From the NCBI GenBank assembly GCA_007123885.1, contig SLGC01000453.1:1-36604 (forward strand): a stretch of DNA of 36,604 bases, read 5' to 3'. Numbering within the stretch: the first letter of the stretch is position 1; every line of letters starts with the position of its first letter. Origin of the DNA: Bacteroidales bacterium (lineage in GTDB: Bacteria > Bacteroidota > Bacteroidia > Bacteroidales > PUMT01). Positions 26,847 to 34,863 of the stretch are shown piece after piece. Under the pieces are notes generated by a model. It worked only from the letters and a program-made list of their open reading frames with translations, made no database searches and was not told where the DNA came from. The position numbers were made by a program, and so were the translations under genes.

Positions 26847-27803
26847 ATGAAAATACATACCGGAACCGGTCTTGAGCGTTTGAAAAACCCTGTTATCTCC
26901 ATTGGAATATTCGATGGTGTCCACAAGGGACATGCTGCTGTTTTTGAAAAAGTACGGCAGGGAGCCAGGGAAAGAGATGGAGAATCTGCCATAGTGACCT
27001 TCTGGCCCCATCCCAGGCGGGTATTGGGAAAAAACGGTGACAAGCTGAAATTTCTTACAAGCCTGATTGAAAAACAGGCACTTATCCGTCATCATAAAAT
27101 AGATCATCTGTTTATCATACCATTTACAAAAGAATTTGCCAGGCTCCCTGCCTGCAATTTCGTCAAGGAATACCTGGTTGACAGGGCCGGACTGACTCAT
27201 CTGGTCTTTGGTCACGGCCATCATTTCGGACGGAAAAGAGAAGGTAATTACGGGAACCTGAAAACCTGCGCAGAAAATTACGGATTTACCATTGAGCAGC
27301 TGGATCCTGTTGTAGAAGATGGCATTATGGTCAGCTCATCTGCCATAAGAGATTCCCTTTCCTCCGGTAATGTGAAGCTTGCATCAAAACTTCTTTCCTA
27401 TCATTACAGTCTGCAGGGTACTATCATTGGCGGACAAAGACTGGGCAGGGAAATCGGATACCCGACAGCCAATCTGGAACCTGATGATACCGATAAGCTC
27501 ATTCCTGCAGATGGTGTTTATGCAGTTTGGGTCAGAATGGGTGAAAAATCCCTGATGGGAATGATGAATATCGGTTTCAGGCCAACAATTAACGAATATC
27601 AGGGAAATAAGAGCCTGGAGGTTCACCTCATCAATTTTAAGGGTGATGTTTATAACCAGCATATAAAGATCAGTTTTATCGACCGTATACGGGATGAAAT
27701 CAGGTTTGAAACAATTGACAGGCTGAAAAACCAGCTAAAAAAGGATAAGGAGGTGGCTGTAAAGATCCTGTCAGGCAGTGATACCAATGCACCGAAAAAT
27801 TAA
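26847..27803 (+). CDS. ribF: Bifunctional riboflavin kinase/FMN adenylyltransferase
   Basis: A 318-residue enzyme making FMN and then FAD from riboflavin in the cytoplasm. The N-terminal nucleotidyltransferase domain has SIGIFDGVHKGH (HxGH-like), TFWPHPRRVL, FGHGHHFGRKREGN and the VSSSAIRDSL motif. The C-terminal riboflavin-kinase domain (from about 180) has GGQRLGREIGYPTANL and MMNIGFRPTI. Length is normal. I chose the ATG at 26847; a GTG at 26829 would add six residues. It is divergent from glgB and about 140 bp ahead of ahcY, which has its own promoter-like element. Confidence 0.94.
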   Translation: MKIHTGTGLERLKNPVISIGIFDGVHKGHAAVFEKVRQGARERDGESAIVTFWPHPRRVLGKNGDKLKFLTSLIEKQALIRHHKIDHLFIIPFTKEFARLPACNFVKEYLVDRAGLTHLVFGHGHHFGRKREGNYGNLKTCAENYGFTIEQLDPVVEDGIMVSSSAIRDSLSSGNVKLASKLLSYHYSLQGTIIGGQRLGREIGYPTANLEPDDTDKLIPADGVYAVWVRMGEKSLMGMMNIGFRPTINEYQGNKSLEVHLINFKGDVYNQHIKISFIDRIRDEIRFETIDRLKNQLKKDKEVAVKILSGSDTNAPKN

Positions 27804-27826
27804 AGCGGGGAGGTGATTTAATTTAT

Positions 27827-27834
27827 TATCTTTG
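27827..27834 (+). promoter_or_regulatory. Bacteroidota -7 element ahead of ahcY
   Basis: TATCTTTG is a perfect match to the TAnnTTTG consensus and is followed by C, as is common in this phylum. Transcription would start near 27841, giving a leader of about 100 nt before the ahcY ATG at 27942. A clear TTTG at the -33 position is missing, so support is partial. Confidence 0.45.
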
Positions 27835-27941
27835 CTTTGGCATTGCCCGGAACCTGAACAACCCCCATTTCATGAGAATCGTAATGCCGGTAAACCCGGA
27901 GAATATAATAGTAATAATAATAACCTTATTCACGAAACATA

Positions 27942-29357
27942 ATGGGAACAATTACAGACGTTTTACCTTACAAGATCAAGGATATCAGCCTTGCCGATTG
28001 GGGCAGAAAGGAAATTGACCTGGCTGAAAAAGAGATGCCGGGATTAATGGCATTGAGAGAAAAATATTCAGATGATAAACCCCTCAGGGGGGCCAGGATT
28101 ACAGGATCATTGCATATGACCATCCAGACGGCTGTTCTGATAGAGACTCTTACTGAACTAGGTGCAGAAGTACGGTGGGCCAGTTGCAATATTTTTTCTA
28201 CCCAGGATCATGCCGCTGCTGCCATGGCAGTAGCGGGCATTCCTGTTTTTGCCTGGAAAGGAGAGACATTACGGGAATACTGGTGGTGTACTGCCCAGGC
28301 TTTAACCTTTCCCGGCGGAAAAGGACCCAACCTGATCGTTGATGATGGTGGTGATGCAACCCTTCTCGTGCACAAAGGCTTTCAGGCAGAGGATGATGCA
28401 TCTGTCCTGGACGAAAAAACCGAAAGTGCGGAGGAAAAGGAAATAGTAGCCATACTCAGGGATTACCTGGAACAGGACCCGGATAAGTGGCACAGGATGG
28501 CAAAGGGTATCAGGGGAGTTTCAGAGGAAACGACGACCGGGGTGAATCGTCTTTACCGGATGAATACCGAAGGTACACTGCTTTTCCCTGCCATCAATGT
28601 AAATGATTCTGTTACAAAATCCAAATTCGACAATCTTTATGGATGCAGGGAATCGCTTGCTGATGGTATAAAGCGGGCTACAGACATTATGCTTGCCGGA
28701 AAGGTTGTTGTTGTGCTCGGTTATGGCGATGTTGGCAAAGGATGTGCCCGCTCAATGCGTGCCTATGGTGCCAGGGTGATTGTAACCGAGATTGATCCGA
28801 TATGTGGCCTGCAGGCCGCAATGGAAGGTTTTGAGGTGAAAACCATCGAAGATACACTGGATGAAGGAAATATCTATGTTACCGCAACCGGCAACAAGGA
28901 TGTGCTGACAGTCGAACACATGGCCAAGATGAAGGATCAGGCTATTGTATGCAATATCGGCCATTTTGATAACGAGATACAGGTAGATAAACTGGAAGCC
29001 TATCCTGATATTGAAAGGATCAATATCAAGCCCCAGGTTGACAAATATGTATTTCCCTGGGGACATGCCATAATTCTTCTTGCAGAGGGCAGGCTTGTGA
29101 ACCTTGGTTGTGCAACCGGCCATCCTTCGTTCGTTATGAGCAATTCGTTTACCAACCAGGTTCTTGCGCAGATCGATCTGTGGAAGAGAAAATATAAAAA
29201 TGGTGTATACCGGCTGCCAAAATCCCTTGACGAGGAAGTAGCCAGGCTGCATCTTGAACATATAGGAGTTAAACTTACAAAACTGACAGGGGAACAGGCC
29301 GATTATATCGGGGTGCCGGTTAACGGCCCATATAAGCCTGATCATTACAGGTACTGA
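27942..29357 (+). CDS. ahcY: Adenosylhomocysteinase
   Basis: A 471-residue NAD-dependent cytoplasmic enzyme that splits S-adenosylhomocysteine into adenosine and homocysteine and so clears the product of methyltransferases. Visible family blocks are [30 protein letters not shown], the NAD-binding GYGDVGKG (260-267) in a Rossmann domain, and the conserved C-terminal tail KPDHYRY, whose Lys and Tyr reach into the NAD site of a neighbouring subunit in known structures. Length and all blocks are normal. The tail and stop codon are tandemly duplicated just downstream (29304-29417). It begins a run of same-strand genes (LD-carboxypeptidase, yraN, mmcQ/yjbR-like). Confidence 0.96.
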   Translation: MGTITDVLPYKIKDISLADWGRKEIDLAEKEMPGLMALREKYSDDKPLRGARITGSLHMTIQTAVLIETLTELGAEVRWASCNIFSTQDHAAAAMAVAGIPVFAWKGETLREYWWCTAQALTFPGGKGPNLIVDDGGDATLLVHKGFQAEDDASVLDEKTESAEEKEIVAILRDYLEQDPDKWHRMAKGIRGVSEETTTGVNRLYRMNTEGTLLFPAINVNDSVTKSKFDNLYGCRESLADGIKRATDIMLAGKVVVVLGYGDVGKGCARSMRAYGARVIVTEIDPICGLQAAMEGFEVKTIEDTLDEGNIYVTATGNKDVLTVEHMAKMKDQAIVCNIGHFDNEIQVDKLEAYPDIERINIKPQVDKYVFPWGHAIILLAEGRLVNLGCATGHPSFVMSNSFTNQVLAQIDLWKRKYKNGVYRLPKSLDEEVARLHLEHIGVKLTKLTGEQADYIGVPVNGPYKPDHYRY

Positions 29358-29417
29358 TCATATATCAGGTTGCCGGTTAACGGCCCCTGCAAGACCTGTC
29401 ATTACAGGTACTAATCT
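29304..29417 (+). repeat. 57-bp tandem duplication of the ahcY 3' end
   Basis: Two direct copies, 29304-29360 and 29361-29417, are identical at 46 of 57 positions by hand alignment. The first covers the last 17 ahcY codons plus the TGA stop. The period is exactly 19 codons, so the second copy stays in frame and reads YIRLPVNGPCKTCHYRY before TAA, a mutated echo of [17 protein letters not shown]. It would be translated only by read-through of TGA. Confidence 0.9.
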
Positions 29418-29426
29418 TTTATTGCC

Positions 29427-30338
29427 ATGATTGTCCCGCCCTCACTAAAGCCAGGTAATAAGATAGGGATCATTACTCCTTCAGGAAAACTGAAAGAAGG
29501 AGCACTGGTTAAGGCGCAGGAACTGTTCACCGGATGGGGATTAAACGTAGTAACGGGTCAGCATGTTTATTCGGTGTTTAACCAGTTCGGCGGCTCAGAC
29601 CGGGAACGGACTTCCGATCTCCAGCACATGCTTGATGATATTGATATCCGTGCAATTATTTGCTCGCGGGGAGGATATGGTACCGTACGGATCATCGACC
29701 ACATCGATTTCAGCCGGTTTCTGGCATATCCAAAATGGATAGTAGGCTATAGTGACATAACGGTAATTCACAGCCATATCAATGCGAATTTCAGCATCGA
29801 AACCCTCCATGCACCAATGGCAGCAGATCTGGTAAAGAAACCTGCCGTATGGGAAAAATCAATGGAGCTAATAAAGGAAGCTTTATTTGGAACAATTCCT
29901 GCCTATTACCTGCCAAATCATTCATTATCCCGCAAGGGTAAGGCAGAAGGAATAATTACCGGCGGGAACCTGTCTGTTCTACACAGCCTGCTGGGATCAG
30001 AATCTGAAATTGATACCACAGGGCGGATCTTGTTTCTGGAGGATGTGGGTGAATATCTGTATCATATAGACAGGATGATGATGTCTCTCAGGCGGAGCGG
30101 GATACTGGAAAATATTGCTGCACTGGTGGTTGGAGGAATGACGGGAATGAAGGACAATAAGGTGCCTTTCGGCAAAACTGCAGAGGAGATAATTGCAGAG
30201 GCTGTGGAAGACTATGATTATCCTCTTTTTTTCGGTTTTCCGGCAGGGCATCAACCCGAAAACAACCCACTGGTGATGGGACGCAATGTTACTGTTTCTG
30301 TTGGAGACAGTACCAGCAGCCTGGTTTTCGGTGTATGA
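29427..30338 (+). CDS. LD-carboxypeptidase, peptidase family S66
   Basis: A 303-residue serine peptidase of the LdcA/MccF family, which cuts the L-D bond of peptidoglycan tetrapeptides during cell-wall recycling. The Ser-Glu-His triad is readable: Ser109 in VGYSDIT, Glu205 in LFLEDVGEY and His275 in FPAGHQPEN. The oxyanion-region block CSRGGYGTVR (79-88) is also present. Without a signal peptide it should be cytoplasmic, as for LdcA. It starts 9 bp after the duplicated ahcY tail and ends 24 bp before yraN, so the three are likely co-transcribed. MccF-like immunity proteins share the fold, but nothing nearby suggests microcin resistance. Confidence 0.92.
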   Translation: MIVPPSLKPGNKIGIITPSGKLKEGALVKAQELFTGWGLNVVTGQHVYSVFNQFGGSDRERTSDLQHMLDDIDIRAIICSRGGYGTVRIIDHIDFSRFLAYPKWIVGYSDITVIHSHINANFSIETLHAPMAADLVKKPAVWEKSMELIKEALFGTIPAYYLPNHSLSRKGKAEGIITGGNLSVLHSLLGSESEIDTTGRILFLEDVGEYLYHIDRMMMSLRRSGILENIAALVVGGMTGMKDNKVPFGKTAEEIIAEAVEDYDYPLFFGFPAGHQPENNPLVMGRNVTVSVGDSTSSLVFGV

Positions 30339-30362
30339 CCTCTGAAGGAACAAGAAGATGCA

Positions 30363-30734
30363 ATGGCTGATCACAATATACTTGGCACACGGGGTGAGGA
30401 AATTGCTGCCGGGCATCTGATGGCAAATTCTTACTCCATACTTGAGAGAAACTGGAGAAATGGCCGGATGGAAATTGATATTATTGCAAGGCTTGGGAAC
30501 GAACTTATCATTGCAGAGGTAAAATCAAGGATGGATGATTATTTGATTTCACCGGTTGAGGCAGTTAGCAGAAGAAAACAAAGAATGCTGATAAGGGCCG
30601 CCAACGCATATATCAGCAAAGCCAGGCTGGACCTTGAAGTACGGTTTGACATCATTCTGGTTATCTTTTCTTCAAAAGAAAAACATAAGATACATCATAT
30701 TGAAAATGCATTTTATCCACAAGTAAGAAGTTAG
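30363..30734 (+). CDS. YraN/UPF0102 family endonuclease-like protein
   Basis: A 123-residue protein of the YraN (UPF0102) family, related to Holliday-junction-resolvase and restriction-endonuclease folds. The N-terminal GTRGEEIAAGHL helix and the metal-site pattern MEIDIIAR...IIAEVKSR (an E-D-ExK arrangement) are intact, and the length is normal. Its cellular role is unproven, although the fold predicts nucleic-acid binding or cleavage. It is 24 bp after the LD-carboxypeptidase gene and 2 bp ahead of the MmcQ/YjbR-like gene, within one apparent operon. Confidence 0.92.
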   Translation: MADHNILGTRGEEIAAGHLMANSYSILERNWRNGRMEIDIIARLGNELIIAEVKSRMDDYLISPVEAVSRRKQRMLIRAANAYISKARLDLEVRFDIILVIFSSKEKHKIHHIENAFYPQVRS

Positions 30735-30736
30735 AT

Positions 30737-31120
30737 ATGAATGCGGAACAAATCAGGGAATATTGCCTTTCAAAAAAAGCGGTAACCGAAGAGTTCCCTT
30801 TTGATGAAGTTACCCTTGTTTTCAAAGTCATGGACCGGATATTTGCACTGGTTTCCCTTGATGAGGAGCTTTCGGTTAACCTCAAATGCAAACCCGACCG
30901 GGCTTTGGATCTGAGAGAAAGATTCCCTGCCGTCAGTCCCGGATATCATATGAACAAGAAGCACTGGAATACCATTGTAATAGATGGAACCATGAAATGG
31001 GGACTTGTAAAAGAACTTATAGATCACTCCTATGAAATTGTTGTTCAAGGTTTGAGCCGCCGATCGAGGGAAGAACTCCGGATGCAACAGGGTAAAAATT
31101 TTGACAATGATTTAGTTTAA
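30737..31120 (+). CDS. MmcQ/YjbR family protein
   Basis: A 127-residue member of the MmcQ/YjbR family, small cytoplasmic proteins with a double-wing DNA-binding-like fold. Typical blocks are YCLSKKAVTEEFPFDEVT at the N-terminus, the central LNLKCKP-like strand (SVNLKCKPDRA), PGYHMNKKHWNTI, and the closing LIDHSYEIVV helix. Function is unproven in the family. The start lies 2 bp after the yraN stop, so the two are translationally close. It is the last gene of the run and is followed by the inverted-repeat element at 31190-31264. Confidence 0.9.
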   Translation: MNAEQIREYCLSKKAVTEEFPFDEVTLVFKVMDRIFALVSLDEELSVNLKCKPDRALDLRERFPAVSPGYHMNKKHWNTIVIDGTMKWGLVKELIDHSYEIVVQGLSRRSREELRMQQGKNFDNDLV

Positions 31121-31189
31121 CTTATAAACCCGAAGCTTTTAGGCGCGATCATTTCCTGGCGGGGTTTTGTCCGAAAGGCATGTGCGATT

Positions 31190-31264
31190 AATTCGCGGTG
31201 CGTAGCAAAAAATCGGGGTTAAAGCCACCTCTTTCAGGTGTGGATAGTCCGATTTCAGCGAATT
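31190..31264. other. Nested inverted-repeat element; bidirectional terminator or structured RNA
   Basis: Three nested perfect stems share one axis: AATTCGC (31190-31196) with GCGAATT (31258-31264), AAATCGG (31210-31216) with CCGATTT (31249-31255), and CACCT (31226-31230) with AGGTG (31236-31240). The outer stem runs into a T-run on the plus strand (GCGAATTTTTT). On the minus strand the middle stem runs into TTTTTT after CCGA. It sits between the plus-strand mmcQ-like gene and the minus-strand LuxE-like gene, which converge, so a two-way terminator is the simplest reading. The flanking sequence (about 31130-31300) differs in feel from its neighbours and may be a mobile or repeated intergenic element. 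Confidence 0.6.
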
Positions 31265-31303
31265 TTTTACTCGATCCTGCGGGACTTGAAGAAACTACTG
31301 CCG

Positions 31304-32296
31304 CTATTCTGCAAGCAGATTACATCCCCTGATATCGGAATGATCAAACCGTCCCAGCACTTCAAATTCTCCGGAAGGAAGCATCCGTCCGAGATCATAT
31401 GTTTCAAGGAATGCACAGGAATCGACATTTGCCAGATCAATGACATTGATCCCGCCACTTTTCCCGGCATCAACATATGTAAACGGGTCATGGCTGTCTC
31501 TTATCATTATTTTCATCCAGGGAGGAGAGAGGAACTTTCCATAGCCTGCCGAGTATGCCTGCGACAACATTTCGGTCATCCCATATTCCGAATGGATCTT
31601 CTTTAACCCTGTTTTTGATATCAGAATTTCATGCAGTTCCTCTCTTGTAATTTCCTTTCGTCTACCCTTCATTCCTCCGGTTTCCATTATGATGGTGTTC
31701 TTCAATGAAAGGTTTTGGTTTTCAACCAGATCAACAAGAGCAAAGCTCACTCCGATCAGAAGAATATTTGCATCTTCCTTTTCAAGTTTTTCAATTACAG
31801 AGGCCAGATCATCGAGGTTATGAAGATAAAATCCGCTTTGCGGACAGGGGCTTCTTTCGATAAGTTTGCCGGCCATATAAACAAGGGAAGAATTACCTCT
31901 TTCCAGATATGAAGGAAGCAGGGCAAGAATGCACCATTTGTCAGGATGGCCGTAATAAAACCGGAAGCACTCCAAAAGAGTTGAAAGGTAAAGGCCGGGA
32001 TCATGCACATAATGACTGGAGGGACGTCCGCCACCGGTACCGCTGCTTTTAAAAACGGTAACGGTTTTTCTTTTACCGGTTATAACCTGGTGGCTTTTGA
32101 AAAAAGAAACGGGAAGGCAGGGAATTTCACAGATGCTTTTAATATTGGGTCCGTTGATCCCCAGGTGTTCAAGATACCTTTTATAAACCGGGTTATTAAT
32201 TGACTGAAACCGGAAAAGTTCCATGGCTGCTTCTTCGAATTCACCACGGGAAGAAATTCTGAATATTTTTTCTATGAACCTTTTACGTTCGAACAT
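31304..32296 (-). CDS. LuxE-like acyl-protein synthetase / acyl-adenylating enzyme
   Basis: A protein of about 330 residues in the LuxE (acyl-protein synthetase) branch of the ANL adenylating superfamily. Visible motifs are the AMP-binding loop FKSSGTGGGRPSSH, the IMETGGMKGRR segment, HSEYGMTEMLSQAYS (the Y-G-x-T-E block of ANL enzymes) and ETYDLGRM (the D-x-G-R block). LuxE activates fatty acids for bioluminescence, but Bacteroidota homologues occur without lux genes and probably activate another acyl or aryl acid. No luxAB-, luxC- or luxD-like gene is present here. I prefer the ATG at 32296; a TTG at 32317 adds seven residues. It is divergent from the cyclase-HD gene and convergent with the mmcQ-like gene. 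Confidence 0.82.
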   Translation of the reverse strand: MFERKRFIEKIFRISSRGEFEEAAMELFRFQSINNPVYKRYLEHLGINGPNIKSICEIPCLPVSFFKSHQVITGKRKTVTVFKSSGTGGGRPSSHYVHDPGLYLSTLLECFRFYYGHPDKWCILALLPSYLERGNSSLVYMAGKLIERSPCPQSGFYLHNLDDLASVIEKLEKEDANILLIGVSFALVDLVENQNLSLKNTIIMETGGMKGRRKEITREELHEILISKTGLKKIHSEYGMTEMLSQAYSAGYGKFLSPPWMKIMIRDSHDPFTYVDAGKSGGINVIDLANVDSCAFLETYDLGRMLPSGEFEVLGRFDHSDIRGCNLLAE

Positions 32297-32483
32297 CTCC
32301 TCAATAACCTTATCCAATTTGCCATAAATTTACAACCATTTAAACTTTTTTAATGCCATATGGTAACAGTTGTTCATTATTACCGTTAAATATTACTATT
32401 GATCCATTCCCAGTCGGGCAGAAAAGGACTGTGAATGATCAAACGGGATTATCCTTCAACATCATCAGTATATTATTGCCAGT

Positions 32484-33881
32484 ATGGACGAGCGTCAAGA
32501 CAGGGATCTATCGAAAAGAATTGCAAGGCTTGTAAAACAAAACAAGGAACTCCACCAGCAGGTGAGGCAATTAAATGTGATCAATGACAGGCTGGCCAAG
32601 CAGGTTGAAAACTACCGGCAAATGACGGAACGTCTCAACACCGGAGGCAGGCAAGTGGCTGAGGATGATCAGGAAAACATACTGAAGGTAAAAACGGCAA
32701 CGGTCCTTTATGCTGAAATAGGCGGTTTCGGGAAGCTTAAAGAGCAAATGGACACCCGAAGCATGATGGATGACCTGGACAGCTTGTTCTTAAAATTCGA
32801 TTCGATTGTAAAAAAATATAAACTTGAAAAAATCAAGACTATAGGCGATTCCTTTATGTGTGCAGGTGGAGTTCCTGTAAAGAACAGTACAAATCCCATT
32901 GATGTTGTAATGGCGGCCTGGGATATGCATCATTATCTGGAAAAGCTGAAAAAAAAATCTGGCTGGAACTCGGTCTGGGATATGCGTATAGGAATTCATA
33001 CAGGTCCGCTTACAGCAACCGCAAATGGAAAAAGAAAAATTTCATGGGAACTTAAGGGTGATACTGTAAATATAGCAAGCAGGCTTGGTTCCTCCTGCAT
33101 TCCCGGAAAGGTGAACATATCGGCTAATACCTATGAGCTGGTCAAGGAGTTTTTTAATTGCGAATATAACGGCAAGATACCTATAAAGTACCTTGGAAAC
33201 CTTGGAATGTATTATGTTCAGGGAATTGTTCCTGAAATATCCCTGGACGGCCTTGGTGTTTTACCAGATTGGAAATTTGATATCAAATTCAAGCTGGTTC
33301 AGTTCAATGACCTGCAGGAGATTATCCTCGACAGGCTTGAAAAGGAACTACCCGATTATCTGTATTACCATAATGTTAAACATACCATTGATGTGGTTAC
33401 CGAGGTTGAACTCATCGGATGGGCAGAAGGAGTCGGGGAGCATGAAGTTTTACTACTTAAAACTGCAGCCCTTTTTCATGATTCAGGTCATATAAGAGGG
33501 TATGACGACCATGAGTATTTTGGATGTGAGCTTGCAAGGGAGTACCTGCCCGGCTACAACTTCTCTCCCGGCCAGATAGAGCAGGTTTGTAGTCTGATCA
33601 TGGCAACCAAAATGCCGCCCAGCCCGGAGAACCTGCTTGAAAAGATAATGTGCGATTCTGATCTTGATTATCTTGGGCGCAGTGATTTCATGCCCATATC
33701 CAACAGTTTGTACGAGGAATTGCGGCGGCAGGATAAGATAGGATCATTGTCCGAATGGAACAGGCTGCAGATAAAGTTTATTTCCGGGCATCAGTATTAT
33801 ACAGAGACCGCCCAAAACCTTCGGGAGGTGAATAAACAAAAGCAGATAGAACGCATAAAAGGTATGATCAGCGGCAATTAG
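32484..33881 (+). CDS. Class III nucleotide cyclase fused to an HD phosphohydrolase domain
   Basis: A 465-residue cytoplasmic protein. An N-terminal coiled coil (about 8-52) precedes a class III adenylate/guanylate cyclase domain (about 68-250) and an HD domain (about 290-400). In the cyclase, the KIKTIGD block (116-122) supplies the Lys expected for adenine and metal ligand Asp122; VNIASRL supplies Asn196 and Arg200. The first metal position, Asp in most family members (ADIxGF), is Glu78 here (AEIGGF), and the second adenine-recognition site appears as Glu189. The HD domain has YHNVKH, FHDSGH (His332, Asp333), DDHEYFG and DSDLDYLG, a complete metal-binding set. One protein might therefore make and break a cyclic nucleotide. 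It stands alone, about 1 kb ahead of kaiC. Confidence 0.9.
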   Translation: MDERQDRDLSKRIARLVKQNKELHQQVRQLNVINDRLAKQVENYRQMTERLNTGGRQVAEDDQENILKVKTATVLYAEIGGFGKLKEQMDTRSMMDDLDSLFLKFDSIVKKYKLEKIKTIGDSFMCAGGVPVKNSTNPIDVVMAAWDMHHYLEKLKKKSGWNSVWDMRIGIHTGPLTATANGKRKISWELKGDTVNIASRLGSSCIPGKVNISANTYELVKEFFNCEYNGKIPIKYLGNLGMYYVQGIVPEISLDGLGVLPDWKFDIKFKLVQFNDLQEIILDRLEKELPDYLYYHNVKHTIDVVTEVELIGWAEGVGEHEVLLLKTAALFHDSGHIRGYDDHEYFGCELAREYLPGYNFSPGQIEQVCSLIMATKMPPSPENLLEKIMCDSDLDYLGRSDFMPISNSLYEELRRQDKIGSLSEWNRLQIKFISGHQYYTETAQNLREVNKQKQIERIKGMISGN

Positions 33882-33994
33882 ACCGGAAAAAAGGATCCCT
33901 GCCGGACCACAACACTCATAACGAAAATACCGACTTGTAAAATGGCAATTCTCTTGACCAGTCTGACACCCTGGTTGAACATCATCTGGCTAAT

Positions 33995-34237
33995 ATGGCA
34001 GAAGACAATGCCGATCTGGTGCCTGATGATTCGTTGATCCGGATGGATAGTATTCTGGCGAAAAATGCTATCTCATTCAAGCGGTCCTTTCCCTTTAATG
34101 GTGATCTGATTCTGGACATATCGTATTTCATTGCTCATAAATACCAGCAGACAGGTTCTGAAAGCTGCCTTGTCTGCCGGAAAGATTCGTGCATCAGCTT
34201 AATGTCAAAGATCATCCGTTTTTTTGATCATTTGTGA
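33995..34237 (+). CDS. Small hypothetical protein, possibly a gene remnant
   Basis: An 80-residue frame starting ATG at 33995, acidic at the start (AEDNADLVPDDSLIRMD) with two Cys near the end (CLVCRKDSC). I recognise no family. The same frame stays protein-like upstream, back to a TAA at 33938-33940, and is again open before that stop as far as the cyclase gene end (SLPDHNTHNENTDL). This hints at a larger gene broken by a stop. It lies between the cyclase-HD gene and kaiC, on their strand. Confidence 0.3.
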   Translation: MAEDNADLVPDDSLIRMDSILAKNAISFKRSFPFNGDLILDISYFIAHKYQQTGSESCLVCRKDSCISLMSKIIRFFDHL

Positions 34238-34863
34238 ATAGTGAAAACATTTTGTTACATATCTTTTGAGTAGAATGAGCTATAAAATCAAATTATTCGA
34301 GTGCGGAAAAAACCCTCCAGGTTTTCTTCTTGTAAGTTGTTGATTTCTAATGCCAGGTTTCATTGAAAACAGCTGCGGAAAAAACAAATGTTATTTCCGC
34401 AGTTTAATGGTTCTAAACTTCAAAACACATCCTACACGCAACCTTACCTGGATACTTCAAATTCTTCCATCAGGGAGCTTTTAAACTAATTTCTTAAAGG
34501 CACATTTGCCTAAAAAATCCGTCGCAGGGCAACACTTCCGGATTAGTGTTTTCCTCCACCCTTAGGGAAGGCAGCCATCCTGGCCCAGAAGAGTTGTTTT
34601 TCCACCGTGCGTAATCTTGAATAATTTTCTTAGTTTTAAAACCAATTATACAAATAAGTCGGTTTAAAGTCGGATAGTGCCCATCCATTTTTAACTTTCA
34701 ACCTTTAAAAGCAGGTTATACCTGTTTTATCTTCTAATTGAAAAGATTATTGTACCCGGGTGAGTTGAAGATCGCGTATTTTGATTATATTGCCTTTGAA
34801 AGGTGCTAATTTATCAGCCTGTCCGGGATAGTTGTCAATAAATGCCTTAAACTTGAAACTATC
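34238..34863. other. 626-bp intergenic region upstream of kaiC
   Basis: No supported gene. It contains a hairpin AAAACC/GGTTTT (34309-34325) and the stronger hairpin at 34373-34402, which share a TGCGGAAAAAAC direct repeat. A further stretch (34494-34690) has an open minus-strand frame that I do not trust as a gene. Just before kaiC, TGCCTTTG (34791-34798) is one base off the Bacteroidota -7 consensus, with a TTG 23 nt upstream; this is a weak promoter candidate. Confidence 0.45.
34373..34402. terminator. 9-bp hairpin, possible terminator
   Basis: CTGCGGAAA (34373-34381) pairs perfectly with TTTCCGCAG (34394-34402) around a 12-nt loop. Only three T follow on the plus strand (TTTAATGG), so termination is plausible but unproven. 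It would end any transcript from the cyclase or small-gene region before kaiC. Confidence 0.45.

Noticed and set aside
29427-30338. MccF-type microcin immunity role for the S66 peptidase
   Set aside because: The same fold serves in cell-wall recycling, and the housekeeping neighbours fit that better; no microcin genes are present.
31130-31270. Minus-strand frame through the inverted-repeat element as a protein gene
   Set aside because: It has no start codon in a sensible place, and the stems and T-runs explain the sequence better.
31304-32317. A lux (bioluminescence) operon suggested by the LuxE-like protein
   Set aside because: No luxA, luxB, luxC or luxD homologue is in the window, and the LuxE-like family is wider than bioluminescence.
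34494-34688. 64-residue open frame on the minus strand (starts MDGHYPTLNRL)
   Set aside because: No recognisable domain, odd composition and no partner genes. The stretch may be a repeated intergenic sequence, so I kept it only as a note in the intergenic entry.
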